Positions 45,044-54,453 of a stretch of DNA of 64,000 nt are shown one piece after another. The notes beneath the pieces were generated by a model. It had not been told where the DNA came from, did no database searches, and saw nothing but the letters and a program-made list of their open reading frames with translations. Every line of letters begins with the position of its first letter. Within the stretch, counting starts at the first letter, position 1. Made by a program: the position numbers and the translations under genes. The DNA comes from Pseudonocardia humida. GTDB taxonomy: Bacteria; Actinomycetota; Actinomycetes; Mycobacteriales; Pseudonocardiaceae. Location of the stretch: positions 124,001 through 188,000 of the forward strand of contig NZ_JAGSOV010000035.1 of the NCBI RefSeq assembly GCF_023898865.1. Direction: 5' to 3'.

Positions 45044-46161
45044 CAGCGCGGCCCCCGTTCGGGCAGCTCGCGCAGCGCCTGCTCCAGCACCGGCGCCGCG
45101 ACGGTGCCCATCATCAGCACGCTCCCGCCGCGCCTGCCGTGCACGAGCACCGACAGCAGGGGGGTGGACAGCGAGACGGCCCGGCCGGTCGGCACGTCGA
45201 CGGCCGTCCCACCGCCGGCGCCCGCCCCGTCGATCGCCTGGCGGGCCACGTCGCCGCTCACCGGGATCAGCGCGAACCCGGCCAGCCCGGAGCCGTACAG
45301 CCCGACGCCGGGCAGCTCGGCGTCCGGGGTGCCGGTGAGCGCGACGCGGTCGCGCCCGGCCAGCCGGGCCGGCGCGGGCGCCGCCTCCAGCACCCGCAGT
45401 GCGCCGCTGATGTCGGCGGCGCCGACGGCGACGGACCCGGCACCCGGCGGCACCGTCGGGGTGACCTCGGCGGGGTCGGGCACCCGGTCGGAGACGTCGA
45501 GCAGCTCGGTGAGCAGCAGCGGGTCGCCGGTGCGCGCGGACACCTCGACCCGCAGCGGCAGCGCTGTCGCCGGGTCGCCCGCGACGTCGGCCCAGATGTC
45601 GACCCGGCCCACGGTGGTGTCCGGGTCGACCGGGGTGAGCCGCAGGCCGGCCGCGTCGCGCCCGGCGATCCGGCGCGCGGGCAGCGCCGAGACCGGATCG
45701 GTCGGGGCCAGCCGCACGATCCGCCGGGCCAGCTCCGGCGGGGCCAGGTCGCCGGCGCGGGGCAGCCGCAGCGGGGTGCGCCCGACGACCCGGGTGAGCT
45801 GCTGGGCGCCGAAGTCCCACGCGTACTCGACGCCGCCGACCAGGTAGGTGCCGCGCTCGCCGGAGTTGTCGACCTGGTCGACGCGCCACCGGTCGGCACC
45901 GGCCACGAAGGCCCGGATGCGGGTGGTCGTGGTCAGCAGCTCCGAGACCGACTCCAGGCGGGGGATCTCCGGGAGCCCGAGCCGCCCGGTGCTCTCCGCG
46001 TAGCCGACGTAGGGCCGCGGCGCCCCGGCGATGCGGGCGCGCAGCCGCTCCGGGTCGACCTCGACGGCCGCCGCGGGCGGGGTGTAGGAGCCCAGCCCGA
46101 CGAGCCCCGCGGCCCCGGCCGCCACCAGCAGCCAGCGCCGGCTGAATCGGTGCGCGGTCAC
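45043..46161 (-). CDS. Exported RseB/LolA-like protein
   Basis: This 372-residue protein has a signal sequence ([19 protein letters not shown]) and a mature region with RLGLPEIPRLESVSELLTTT, RAFVAGADRWRVDQVD and GVEYAWDFGAQQLTRVVG. This strand pattern resembles MucB/RseB and LolA-like lipid-binding folds. No lipobox cysteine is seen in the signal, so it may be secreted or membrane-anchored. The GTG at 46161 gives a canonical signal; an upstream start at 46194 lacks one. It starts an operon with the ABC ATPase and permease. Confidence 0.75.
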   Translation of the reverse strand: MTAHRFSRRWLLVAAGAAGLVGLGSYTPPAAAVEVDPERLRARIAGAPRPYVGYAESTGRLGLPEIPRLESVSELLTTTTRIRAFVAGADRWRVDQVDNSGERGTYLVGGVEYAWDFGAQQLTRVVGRTPLRLPRAGDLAPPELARRIVRLAPTDPVSALPARRIAGRDAAGLRLTPVDPDTTVGRVDIWADVAGDPATALPLRVEVSARTGDPLLLTELLDVSDRVPDPAEVTPTVPPGAGSVAVGAADISGALRVLEAAPAPARLAGRDRVALTGTPDAELPGVGLYGSGLAGFALIPVSGDVARQAIDGAGAGGGTAVDVPTGRAVSLSTPLLSVLVHGRRGGSVLMMGTVAAPVLEQALRELPERGPR

Positions 46162-46225
46162 GTGGGGCCACGTTGCCAGTTGAGCTGTGAACAAACCGTG
46201 GGGATCAACTCAGCTGCGGCACGGG

Positions 46226-46297
46226 CACCGCGCACACCGGTTGGCCGCCGCGCACATGTCGGGACGTGTGCGCGGTGACCACCAGGTGTGCGCGGTG
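46226..46297. repeat. Four 20-bp-phased copies of a 12-bp motif in inverted orientation
   Basis: CACCGCGCACAC occurs at 46226-46237, CGCCGCGCACAT at 46246-46257, and the reverse complement GTGTGCGCGGTG at 46266-46277 and 46286-46297. All four begin exactly 20 bp apart, two facing one way and two the other. They lie between the divergent RseB-like gene and hrcA, about 130 bp before the hrcA start. The array looks like an operator for cooperative binding of a dimeric regulator. Confidence 0.7.
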
Positions 46298-46426
46298 TCC
46301 CACGAGCGGCAGGCGCCCCGGAGCGCAGAACCCGTCCGACGGCCCGGGGGCATCCTGCACCGGCGTGTGCGCCCTCCGCACGGCTTAGACTGGGAGCAGG
46401 CCCGTCGAGCCAGGGAGGTGCGTCGC

Positions 46427-47446
46427 GTGAACGCCGACGAACGTCGTTTCGCCGTGTTGCGGGCGATCGTCGCCGACTACGTGGCCACGCACGAGCCGGT
46501 CGGCTCCAAGATGATCGTCGACCGGTACAACCTGGGCGTCTCCAGCGCCACGGTCCGCAACGACATGGCCGTGCTGGAGGAGGACGGGCTCATCGTCCAG
46601 CCCCACACCAGCGCCGGGCGGGTGCCCACCGACAAGGGCTACCGGCTCTTCGTCGACCGCCTGGCCCAGGTCAAGCCGCTGTCGGCGGCGGAGCGGCGGG
46701 CCGTGCAGGCGTTCCTGGACGGCGCCGTCGACCTCGACGACGTGCTGCGCCGCAGCGTCCGGCTGCTGGCCCAGCTCACCCGCCAGGTGGCCGTCGTGCA
46801 GTACCCGACGCTCACCCGCTCCACGGTGCGCCACCTGGAGATCGTGCAGCTCACCCCGGCGCGGCTGATGCTCGTGCTGATCACCGACTCGGGGCGGGTC
46901 GACCAGCGCGTCGTCGACCTCGGCGAGGTGCTCACCGACGACCAGGTCGCCCAGCTGCGCGGGATGATCAACGGCGCGCTGGCCGGGCGCCCGCTGGCCG
47001 CCGCCTCGGCCGCGGTGGCCGACCTGCCCGACTCCGCGCCGTCCGAGCTGCGCGAGGTCACCATCACGCTGTCCACGATCCTGATCGAGACGCTGGTCGA
47101 GCACCCCGAGGAGCGGCTGCTGCTGGGCGGCACGGCCAACCTCACCCGCAACGTGGCCGACTTCCCCGGCTCGCTGCGCCAGGTGCTCGAGGCCCTCGAG
47201 GAGCAGGTCGTCGTGCTCAAGCTGCTGGCCTCCGCGCAGGACCCCGGCACCGTCACCATCCGCATCGGCGAGGAGAACGAGGCCGAGGAGATGCGCGACA
47301 CGTCCGTGGTCTCGATCGGCTACGGATCGGGCACGGTGCTGGGGGGGATGGGAGTCCTCGGACCCACCCGGATGGACTACCCCGGTTCGATCGCGGCGGT
47401 GCATGCGGTGGCCCGGTACGTGGGTGAGATCCTTGCTGGACGCTGA
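46427..47446 (+). CDS. hrcA: Heat-inducible transcription repressor HrcA
   Basis: This 339-residue repressor has a winged-helix N-terminus ([20 protein letters not shown] and [19 protein letters not shown]), the segment [15 protein letters not shown] and the GAF-like C-terminal domain with [20 protein letters not shown]. HrcA represses chaperone genes through CIRCE elements. GTG 46427 has GGGAGG 9 bases upstream. It precedes dnaJ in the same order as in mycobacteria. I find no CIRCE upstream of it. Confidence 0.95.
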   Translation: MNADERRFAVLRAIVADYVATHEPVGSKMIVDRYNLGVSSATVRNDMAVLEEDGLIVQPHTSAGRVPTDKGYRLFVDRLAQVKPLSAAERRAVQAFLDGAVDLDDVLRRSVRLLAQLTRQVAVVQYPTLTRSTVRHLEIVQLTPARLMLVLITDSGRVDQRVVDLGEVLTDDQVAQLRGMINGALAGRPLAAASAAVADLPDSAPSELREVTITLSTILIETLVEHPEERLLLGGTANLTRNVADFPGSLRQVLEALEEQVVVLKLLASAQDPGTVTIRIGEENEAEEMRDTSVVSIGYGSGTVLGGMGVLGPTRMDYPGSIAAVHAVARYVGEILAGR

Positions 47447-47564
47447 CGGTGTCGGGGTGGCACCGGCGGGGGACGGAACCGGAGCCGGAATACCGGCGCA
47501 CCACTCGACGCTCAGGCATCTGGGCTGAGTCGACCGAGCGAGAAGGACCATGGGGAACGCCAGG

Positions 47565-48722
47565 GTGGCACGGGACTACTACGGGACCCTCGGGGTCGAA
47601 CAGGACGCCGGGCCCGACCAGATCAAGCGGGCCTACCGGCGGCTGGCCAGGGAGCTGCATCCCGACGTCAACCCCGACCCGGCGGCGCAGGAGAAATTCC
47701 GCGAGGTCAGCACCGCCTACGAGGTCCTGTCCGACCCGGAGAAGCGGCGCATCGTCGACCTGGGCGGCGACCCGATGGGCAACGGCGCGGCCGCCGGCGC
47801 CCCGGGCGACCAGTTCGGCTTCGGCTTCGGCGTCAACGACATCATGGACGCGTTCTTCGGCGGCCAGGGCGGCGGTCGCGGGCGGGGCCCGCGCAGCCGC
47901 GTGCAGCCCGGCGCCGACGCGCTCATCCGGATGCCGCTCACGCTCAACGAGTGCGCCACCGGCGTCACCAAGGACCTGACGGTCGACACGGCCGTGCTGT
48001 GCCCGGAGTGCACCGGCGGGGGCTGCGCGCCCGGCACGGCGCCCTCGGTCTGCGACATCTGCTCGGGCCGCGGCGAGGTGCAGAGCGTGCAGCGCTCGTT
48101 CCTCGGCCAGGTCGTCACGTCCCGGCCCTGCCCGAACTGCCGCGGCTTCGGCGAGATCATCACCGACCCGTGCCGCCAGTGCGGCGGCGACGGCCGGGTC
48201 CGCTCGCGGCGCGCCGTCGGCGTGCGCATCCCGGCGGGCGTGGCCGACGGGATGCGCGTGCGGCTGGCCGGCCAGGGCGAGGTCGGCCCGGGCGGTGGCC
48301 CCGCGGGCGACCTCTACGTCGAGGTCGAGGAGGAGCCGCACGAGCTGTTCACCCGCGACGGCGCCGACCTGCACTGCACCGTCCAGCTCCCGATGACGGC
48401 CGCCGCGCTCGGCACCACCCTCCCGCTGCCCACCCTGGACGGCGTGGAGGAGCTGCACGTCGAGCCGGGCACGCAGGCGGGCGCGGTGCAGACGCTGCGC
48501 GGCAAGGGCATGCCCCGGCTGCGCTCCACCGGCCGGGTCGACGGGCACGGCGACCTCATGGTGCACGTCGACGTGGCCGTGCCGACCAACCTGACCAAGG
48601 ACCAGGTCGACCTGCTGCGCCAGCTGGCCGCGATGCGCGGTGAGGAGCAGCCCGACCTGGTCGGCGGCAACCGCAACGGCCACGGCATCTTCTCCCGCCT
48701 GCGCGACTCCTTCGGCCGCTGA
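47565..48722 (+). CDS. dnaJ: Chaperone protein DnaJ
   Basis: This 385-residue type-I DnaJ has a J domain with [20 protein letters not shown] and the HPD in [11 protein letters not shown], a Gly-rich linker, the four CxxCxGxG zinc repeats ([32 protein letters not shown]) and the client-binding C-terminal domains. It stimulates DnaK. The start is GTG 47565, where family homology begins (ARDYYG); ATG 47550 is five codons upstream with AGAAGGA close by and is also possible. This is the DnaJ2-type gene that follows hrcA. Confidence 0.95.
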   Translation: MARDYYGTLGVEQDAGPDQIKRAYRRLARELHPDVNPDPAAQEKFREVSTAYEVLSDPEKRRIVDLGGDPMGNGAAAGAPGDQFGFGFGVNDIMDAFFGGQGGGRGRGPRSRVQPGADALIRMPLTLNECATGVTKDLTVDTAVLCPECTGGGCAPGTAPSVCDICSGRGEVQSVQRSFLGQVVTSRPCPNCRGFGEIITDPCRQCGGDGRVRSRRAVGVRIPAGVADGMRVRLAGQGEVGPGGGPAGDLYVEVEEEPHELFTRDGADLHCTVQLPMTAAALGTTLPLPTLDGVEELHVEPGTQAGAVQTLRGKGMPRLRSTGRVDGHGDLMVHVDVAVPTNLTKDQVDLLRQLAAMRGEEQPDLVGGNRNGHGIFSRLRDSFGR

Positions 48723-48728
48723 TCACGG

Positions 48729-48776
48729 GGTCGTGAGTGGGTATCACGGTCCTGACCGTGATACTCACTCACGACC
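48729..48776. repeat. Large nearly perfect palindrome between dnaJ and rsmE
   Basis: GGTCGTGAGTGGGTATCACG at 48729-48748 continues into a 23-bp arm mirrored at 48754-48776 with one G-T mismatch and a 2-nt gap. It fills the whole gap between two co-directional genes and ends at the rsmE start codon. It would fold into a strong stem in RNA. Confidence 0.85.
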
Positions 48777-49526
48777 ATGAGCACTGCGCCGCTGTTCCTC
48801 GTCGAGTCCGTCCCCGCGTCGGGTCCGCTGCTGCTCGACGGGCCGGAGGGCAGGCACGCGGCCGCGGTCAAGCGGCTGCGCGTCGGTGAGGCCGTGCTCG
48901 TCGCCGACGGCCGCGGTGGGCTGGGGCGGGCCGAGGTGGTCGCGGTCGCGAAGGACGCCGTCGAGCTCGTGGTCGCCGGGCGCACCGCCCTGGCCCCGCC
49001 CGCGGTCCGGGTGACCCTGGCCCAGGCGCTGGTCAAGGGCGACCGCGGCGAGCTGGCCGTCGAGCTGGCCACCGAGGCCGGTGTCGACGAGGTGCTGCCG
49101 TGGAAGGCGGCCCGCTGCATCGCCCGGTGGGAGCCAGGGCCCCGCGGCGACAAGGCCCTGGCCCGCTGGCGCGCCACGGTCCGCGAGGCCGCCAAGCAGG
49201 CCCGCCGGGCGTGGGTGCCGTCGGTGGGGGAGCCCCTCACCACCGCGGCCCTGGCCGCCCGCGTCGCCGCCGCCGACCTGGCGCTCGTGCTCCACGAGTC
49301 CGCGACCGTCGGCCTGGCCGAGCTGGACCTGCCGGCCGCGGGGGAGCTGCTGCTGGTCGTCGGGCCGGAGGGCGGGCTGAGCGACGGCGAGATCGCGGAG
49401 CTGACCGCGGCCGGTGCCCGGGCCGTGCGCCTGGGCCCGGAGGTCCTGCGCGCCTCCACCGCGGCCGCGGTGGCGCTGGGCGCCCTCGGCGCCCTCACCG
49501 GCCGCTGGGCGCCCGACCCCACCTGA
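48777..49526 (+). CDS. rsmE: 16S rRNA (uracil(1498)-N(3))-methyltransferase RsmE
   Basis: This 249-residue SPOUT-class methyltransferase has the N-terminal PUA-like part (GRHAAAVKRLRVGEAVLVAD), VTLAQALVKGDRGELAVELA and ATEAGVDEVLPW, the knotted-SAM segment LLLVVGPEGGLSDGEIAEL and GPEVLRASTAAAVALGAL. It methylates 16S rRNA near the decoding centre. The ATG at 48777 directly abuts the palindrome. It keeps the mycobacterial order after dnaJ. Confidence 0.93.
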   Translation: MSTAPLFLVESVPASGPLLLDGPEGRHAAAVKRLRVGEAVLVADGRGGLGRAEVVAVAKDAVELVVAGRTALAPPAVRVTLAQALVKGDRGELAVELATEAGVDEVLPWKAARCIARWEPGPRGDKALARWRATVREAAKQARRAWVPSVGEPLTTAALAARVAAADLALVLHESATVGLAELDLPAAGELLLVVGPEGGLSDGEIAELTAAGARAVRLGPEVLRASTAAAVALGALGALTGRWAPDPT

Positions 49527-49823
49527 GCCGGGCCGCGGTGGTGCCGCCGGGCCGGATCCGGGGCCCGGGACGGCGACACGCGACGGCCGGGTGACGCGTG
49601 GGGCGTGTCGGACCGGGCGGCGATACCGTCCCGGATGTCCGATCCGGCTGGTCCGGATCGGATCGCGACGCGGGTGGGCCCACCCGCGACGCCGCCGGGG
49701 ACCCCCCTCCACCGGCGGCCCCGCGCCGCGGCGGCGGCCCCCACCCCGCCCCGGCGACGGGGGGGCGCCCCCCCCCCCGCCGCGGCGCGGCACCACCCGC
49801 GGTGCCGTGCGATGCTCGCCGGC
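49527..49823. other. GC homopolymer-rich intergenic region
   Basis: This 297-base gap precedes the lipoprotein esterase. It contains a run of seven G at 49759-49765 and then eleven C at 49768-49778, plus many CCGCCGCGGCG segments. It is open in several frames by composition only. No gene, promoter hexamer or repeat family is recognisable. Confidence 0.5.
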
Positions 49824-50726
49824 ATGACGCCACGCCGTGCGCTGGGTCGGCTCGTCGGGCTGGGGGCCGCGGTGGCGGTGCTGCCGTCGCTGGTGCTGGC
49901 CTGCGCCGACCGGCGGCCCACCCCCGCGCCGAGCTCCTCACCCGCGCCCACGGGCACCCCGGTGCGCCTGGACTACGGCCCGCACCCCAGCCAGTTCGGC
50001 GAGCTCACCCTGCCCGACGGCGACGGTCCCGTCCGCGGGGTGGTGGTCGTGGTGCACGGCGGGTTCTGGCGCAAGGCCTACGGGCTGGAGCTGGGGCGCC
50101 CGCTGGCCGAGGACCTCGTCCGCGACGGGGTGGCGGTGTGGAACGTCGAGTACCGGCGCGTCGGCGCCGACGGCGGGTGGACGGCCACCTTCGACGACGT
50201 CGCCGCGGCCGTCGACCGGCTGGCGGGGCCGGGGCAGGAGGCGGCCGGGGGCCGGCTGGCGCTGGACCGGGTGGTCGCGGTCGGGCACTCCGCGGGCGGC
50301 CACCTCGCGGCCTGGCTGGCCGCGCGCCCGGGCCTGCCCGCGGGGGCTCCCGGGGCCGGCCCGGCCGTCCGGCTGCGGGGCGCGGTGAGCCAGGCCGGGG
50401 TGCTGGACCTGGTGGACGCCGCCGAGCGGCGGGTCGGGCAGCAGGCCGTGCCCGACCTCCTGGGCGGCATGCCGTCCGAGGTGCCCGACCGGTACGCGCT
50501 GGCCTCGCCGGTGGCCCGGCTCCCGCTGGGGGTGCCGGTGGTCTGCGTGCACGGCACCCTCGACGCCAACGTCCCGATCCGGCAGAGCGAGCTGTTCGTC
50601 GCCGCCGCCGGCGACGCCGCCGAACTGGTGACCCTGCCCGGCGTCGACCACTTCGCGGTCATCGACCCGGCCACCGACGCCTGGCGCGCCTGCCGCGACG
50701 CCGCCTTCCGCCTCCTGGACCACTGA
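49824..50726 (+). CDS. Lipoprotein-type alpha/beta-hydrolase (BD-FAE-like esterase)
   Basis: This 300-residue protein has the signal TPRRALGRLVGLGAAVAVLP and a lipobox-like LVLAC, so the mature enzyme is probably lipid-anchored. The hydrolase domain has GVVVVVHGGFWRKAY (oxyanion HGG), WNVEYRR, VVAVGHSAGGHLAAWL with the nucleophile serine, VVCVHGTLDANVPI (acid) and GVDHFAVID (histidine). Carboxylic esters are likely substrates. ATG 49824 was chosen over further-upstream starts that lack a signal. Its 3' end overlaps the convergent DUF6069-like gene. Confidence 0.83.
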   Translation: MTPRRALGRLVGLGAAVAVLPSLVLACADRRPTPAPSSSPAPTGTPVRLDYGPHPSQFGELTLPDGDGPVRGVVVVVHGGFWRKAYGLELGRPLAEDLVRDGVAVWNVEYRRVGADGGWTATFDDVAAAVDRLAGPGQEAAGGRLALDRVVAVGHSAGGHLAAWLAARPGLPAGAPGAGPAVRLRGAVSQAGVLDLVDAAERRVGQQAVPDLLGGMPSEVPDRYALASPVARLPLGVPVVCVHGTLDANVPIRQSELFVAAAGDAAELVTLPGVDHFAVIDPATDAWRACRDAAFRLLDH

Positions 50727-51129
50727 CGGCAGCGACCCCGCTCGGCAGGGACAGGAGCGCGGCGCCGACGGCGACGTGCAGGGCGACGAGGCCGCCCGCC
50801 GAGGCCGGGCTGAGCGCGGTCGTGACCGGGCCGAGCAGGGAGAGCGCCAGCACGCTCCCCGCCAGCACCCGCCACGTGCGGTGCGGGTGGCGGGTCCAGC
50901 GCTCCAGGCCGACCAGCGCGGCCCACCCGGCCAGCCCCGCGCCCAGCGCGGTCAGCACGACGGCGGGCAGCCCCACCGCGGCCGGACCCGACGCCGTGGC
51001 CACGGCGAGGTCGACGCCACCGACCTGGCGCAGCACGGCCCACACCGCGGTCGCGGCGAGCACGGCGCCGAGGACGACCGACGCGCGTCGCGGGCGGGGG
51101 GACGTGGGCGGAGCGCTCGTTGTCGTCAT
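50659..51129 (-). CDS. Small four-helix membrane protein (DUF6069-like)
   Basis: This 156-residue protein has four hydrophobic segments (about residues 20-40, 50-75, 88-106 and 112-135) and the motif VGLERWTRHPHRTWRVLAGS, a pattern shared with the actinobacterial DUF6069 family. The ATG at 51129 is used. The stop at 50659 lies inside the 3' end of the convergent esterase, overlapping by 68 bases. The C-terminal tail is Arg-rich and may be partly spurious if the true stop differs. Function unknown. Confidence 0.65.
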   Translation of the reverse strand: MTTTSAPPTSPRPRRASVVLGAVLAATAVWAVLRQVGGVDLAVATASGPAAVGLPAVVLTALGAGLAGWAALVGLERWTRHPHRTWRVLAGSVLALSLLGPVTTALSPASAGGLVALHVAVGAALLSLPSGVAAVSGPGGGRRRRGRRARRRWPGR

Positions 51130-51259
51130 GGGGCAAACCGTGCCGGTGCCGCGCACCCCCGTGCATCGGCCGCGCGTCGGTGCCCACCGCGACCGGAGGA
51201 CGAGGGCCCTCCGACTTTGGTCGGTGTCCGCCGACCGGTCGCGGACCTAGGGTCGGGGC

Positions 51260-52393
51260 ATGGATCTGCCGGCCGCGGGCGAGCGGGCGCCGCTCCCGGT
51301 GCGCGCGGGCTTCGTGCTGGCCCTGGGCGTGCTCGCCGGGCTCACCGTCCCGGTCGGTACCAGCCCGCCGCCCGGCGGCGCGCTGCTCGTCGTCGACCTG
51401 GTCGTCGCCGTGCTGAGCACCGCGGCGGTGGTGCCGCTGATCGCGGTCCGCCCGCCGGTGCGGGTGGCGGTCGGGCTCGCGGTGCTGGCCGCGGTCTCCC
51501 CGGCCGCGACCCCCGCCGCCACCGCGGGCGCGCTGCGCATCGCCCGCACCCGCCCGCTGGCTACGGCGGCCGCCGTCGCCGCGCTCGGCGCGGCGGCGCA
51601 CGCCGTCCGCTACGCATGGCGCCCGACGGACGGACTGCCCTTCGGCTGGTGGCTGGCGCTCGTCCTGATCGCGCACGCCGCCCTGCTCGGCTGGGGCGCG
51701 TACGCGCAGTCGCGGGCGGCGCTGCTGGCCTCGCTGCGCGAGCGGGCGCGCCGCGCCGAGGCCGACCAGGAGTCGCGGGTGGCGCAGGCGCGGTCCGCGG
51801 AGCGCACGCGGATCGCCCGCGAGATGCACGACGTCCTCGCCCACCGGCTCTCGCTCGTCGCCACCACCGCGGGCGCCATCGAGTTCCGGCCCGACGCCAG
51901 CCCGGAGCGGATCGCCGCGGCGACCGGCGTCCTGCGGTCCCACGCGCACGCCGCGCTGGAGGACCTGCGCGAGGTGATCGGCGTGCTCCGCGCCGACCCC
52001 GAGGACGGCCGTCCGCAACCCACGGCCGCCGACGTGCCCTGCCTCGTCGCGGAGGTGCGCGCGGCGGGCGTCGAGGTCGCCTTCCACGACGACCTGGGCG
52101 CCGACCCGGGTGGCAGCACCGGCCGCACGGTGTACCGGGTGGTCCAGGAAGGGCTCACGAACGCCCGCAAGCACGCCGCGGGCCGGCCCGTCGAGGTCCG
52201 GCTGACCGGCGGCGAGGAGATCGTGGTCGAGATCGTCAACCCGACCGGTCCGGGGGCAGGCGCGCCGGGCAGCGGCACCGGGCTGGTCGGGCTCGCCGAA
52301 CGGGTCGACCTGGCCGGGGGCCGGCTGGAGCACGGCCCGGTCGACGGGCGGTTCCGGCTGGTCGCGGCGCTGCCGTGGCCGGAGGGGGCATGA
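51260..52393 (+). CDS. NarL-type sensor histidine kinase
   Basis: This 377-residue kinase has about four to five hydrophobic segments in residues 17-150, a HisKA_3 helix with H190 in IAREMHDVLAHRLSLVATT, and an HATPase_c domain with QEGLTNARKHAAGR and GTGLVGLAERVDLAGG. Its stop overlaps the ATG of the response regulator (ATGA). It is the second system of this class in the window. No neighbouring transporter suggests a target. Confidence 0.9.
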   Translation: MDLPAAGERAPLPVRAGFVLALGVLAGLTVPVGTSPPPGGALLVVDLVVAVLSTAAVVPLIAVRPPVRVAVGLAVLAAVSPAATPAATAGALRIARTRPLATAAAVAALGAAAHAVRYAWRPTDGLPFGWWLALVLIAHAALLGWGAYAQSRAALLASLRERARRAEADQESRVAQARSAERTRIAREMHDVLAHRLSLVATTAGAIEFRPDASPERIAAATGVLRSHAHAALEDLREVIGVLRADPEDGRPQPTAADVPCLVAEVRAAGVEVAFHDDLGADPGGSTGRTVYRVVQEGLTNARKHAAGRPVEVRLTGGEEIVVEIVNPTGPGAGAPGSGTGLVGLAERVDLAGGRLEHGPVDGRFRLVAALPWPEGA

Positions 52394-53040
52394 GCGGGGT
52401 CCGGGTGCTCGTCGTCGACGACGACGCGCTGGTGCGCTCCGCGCTGACGATGATGCTCGACGGCGCCAACGGCATCCGCGTGGTCGGCGAGGTCGCCGAC
52501 GGGGCCGACGTGCCCGCCGCCCTGGACGCGCACGCCGTCGACGTGGTCCTGATGGACCTGCGGATGCCCCGGGTCGACGGGATCACCGCCACCGCCCGCG
52601 TCCGCGCCCGCACCGACCCGCCCGAGGTCGTCGTGCTGACCACCTTCGACGCCGACGAGGGCGTGCTGCGGGCGCTGCGCGCGGGAGCGGGCGGCTTCCT
52701 GCTCAAGGACACCCCGCCCGCCGAGCTGGTGGCGGCGGTGCTGAAGGTGGCCGCGGGCGAGCCGATCCTCTCGCCGCGCATCACCCGCAGGCTGATGGAC
52801 CGGGCCGCGACCGGGTCCGACGCGCGGGCCCGGGCCCGCGCCGCGCTCGCGGTGCTCAGCGACCGGGAGCGCGAGGTCGCCGCGGCGGTCGGGCGGGGCG
52901 CGTCGAACGGGGAGATCGCCACCGAGCTGCACATGGGCGTGGCCACGGTGAAGGCGCACGTCTCGAGCGTGCTGCTCAAGCTGGGGCTGGGCAACCGCAC
53001 CCAGATCGCCTTGCTCGCCCACGACGCGGAGCTGACCTGA
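52390..53040 (+). CDS. NarL/FixJ-family response regulator
   Basis: This 216-residue regulator has receiver motifs VLVVDDDALVRSAL, D56 in VVLMDLRMPRVDG and K in GFLLKDTPPAELV, then a LuxR-type helix-turn-helix LSDREREVAAAVGRGASNGE and VATVKAHVSSVLLKLGL. The ATG shares four bases with the kinase stop region. Targets are unknown; phoH begins 114 bases downstream but is a housekeeping gene. Confidence 0.92.
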   Translation: MSGVRVLVVDDDALVRSALTMMLDGANGIRVVGEVADGADVPAALDAHAVDVVLMDLRMPRVDGITATARVRARTDPPEVVVLTTFDADEGVLRALRAGAGGFLLKDTPPAELVAAVLKVAAGEPILSPRITRRLMDRAATGSDARARARAALAVLSDREREVAAAVGRGASNGEIATELHMGVATVKAHVSSVLLKLGLGNRTQIALLAHDAELT

Positions 53041-53154
53041 ACGCTCGACGAACGGCGCGCGGCTGTCCGTAACAGGCACGCATCCGTCGGTGCTCAGCGG
53101 TAGGATCGATGCCATCCCGATCAGGTACGACACCGAAAGCAGGCGGCACTTCCC

Positions 53155-54216
<1,062 letters not shown>

Positions 54217-54225
54217 TCGTCACGT

Positions 54226-54258
54226 GAACGGCCCGCCGCTCGTGGCGGGGGCCCGTTC
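54226..54258 (+). terminator. Hairpin terminator after phoH
   Basis: GAACGGCCCGCC at 54226-54237 pairs with GGCGGGGGCCCGTTC at 54244-54258 with small bulges around a short loop. It starts 10 bases past the phoH stop. Confidence 0.55.
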
Positions 54259-54313
54259 CGTGTTCCGGTGGGCTGTTGCGCATGTGATTCGGCCACCTCG
54301 CAGATCCAGCGGT

Positions 54314-54345
54314 GTTCTCGCAGCCCGCCGGCGCCCTGCGAGAAC
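54314..54345. terminator. Second hairpin with CTGCGAG repeats
   Basis: GTTCTCGCAG (54314-54323) and CTGCGAGAAC (54336-54345) form a perfect 10-bp stem with a 12-nt loop. Further GCGCTGCGA copies follow at about 54353 and 54371. It may terminate the convergent alditol-oxidase-like transcript or be a local repeat. Confidence 0.5.
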
Positions 54346-54453
54346 CCAGCCAGCGCTGCGACACCCACGACGCGCTGCGAGGACGCCCCTCTCGCCCGGC
54401 CGCGTAGCGGCGACGCCACCCCGGAGGCCCTCAAGGCCGGAGCCGAGCCGGCG

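Noticed and set aside
46248-46275. Simple hairpin terminator between the RseB-like gene and hrcA
   Set aside because: The genes are divergent here, so no terminator is needed, and the repeat belongs to the four-copy array.
46180-46426. A CIRCE element upstream of hrcA
   Set aside because: The TTAGCACTC/GAGTGCTAA pair is absent; only TTAGACT near 46385 is vaguely similar. The phased GTGTGCGCGGTG array is a different signal.
49527-49823. A short gene or a long N-terminal extension of the lipoprotein esterase
   Set aside because: The in-frame extension is Arg/Pro/Ala-rich with homopolymer runs, and would displace the clear lipoprotein signal at 49824.
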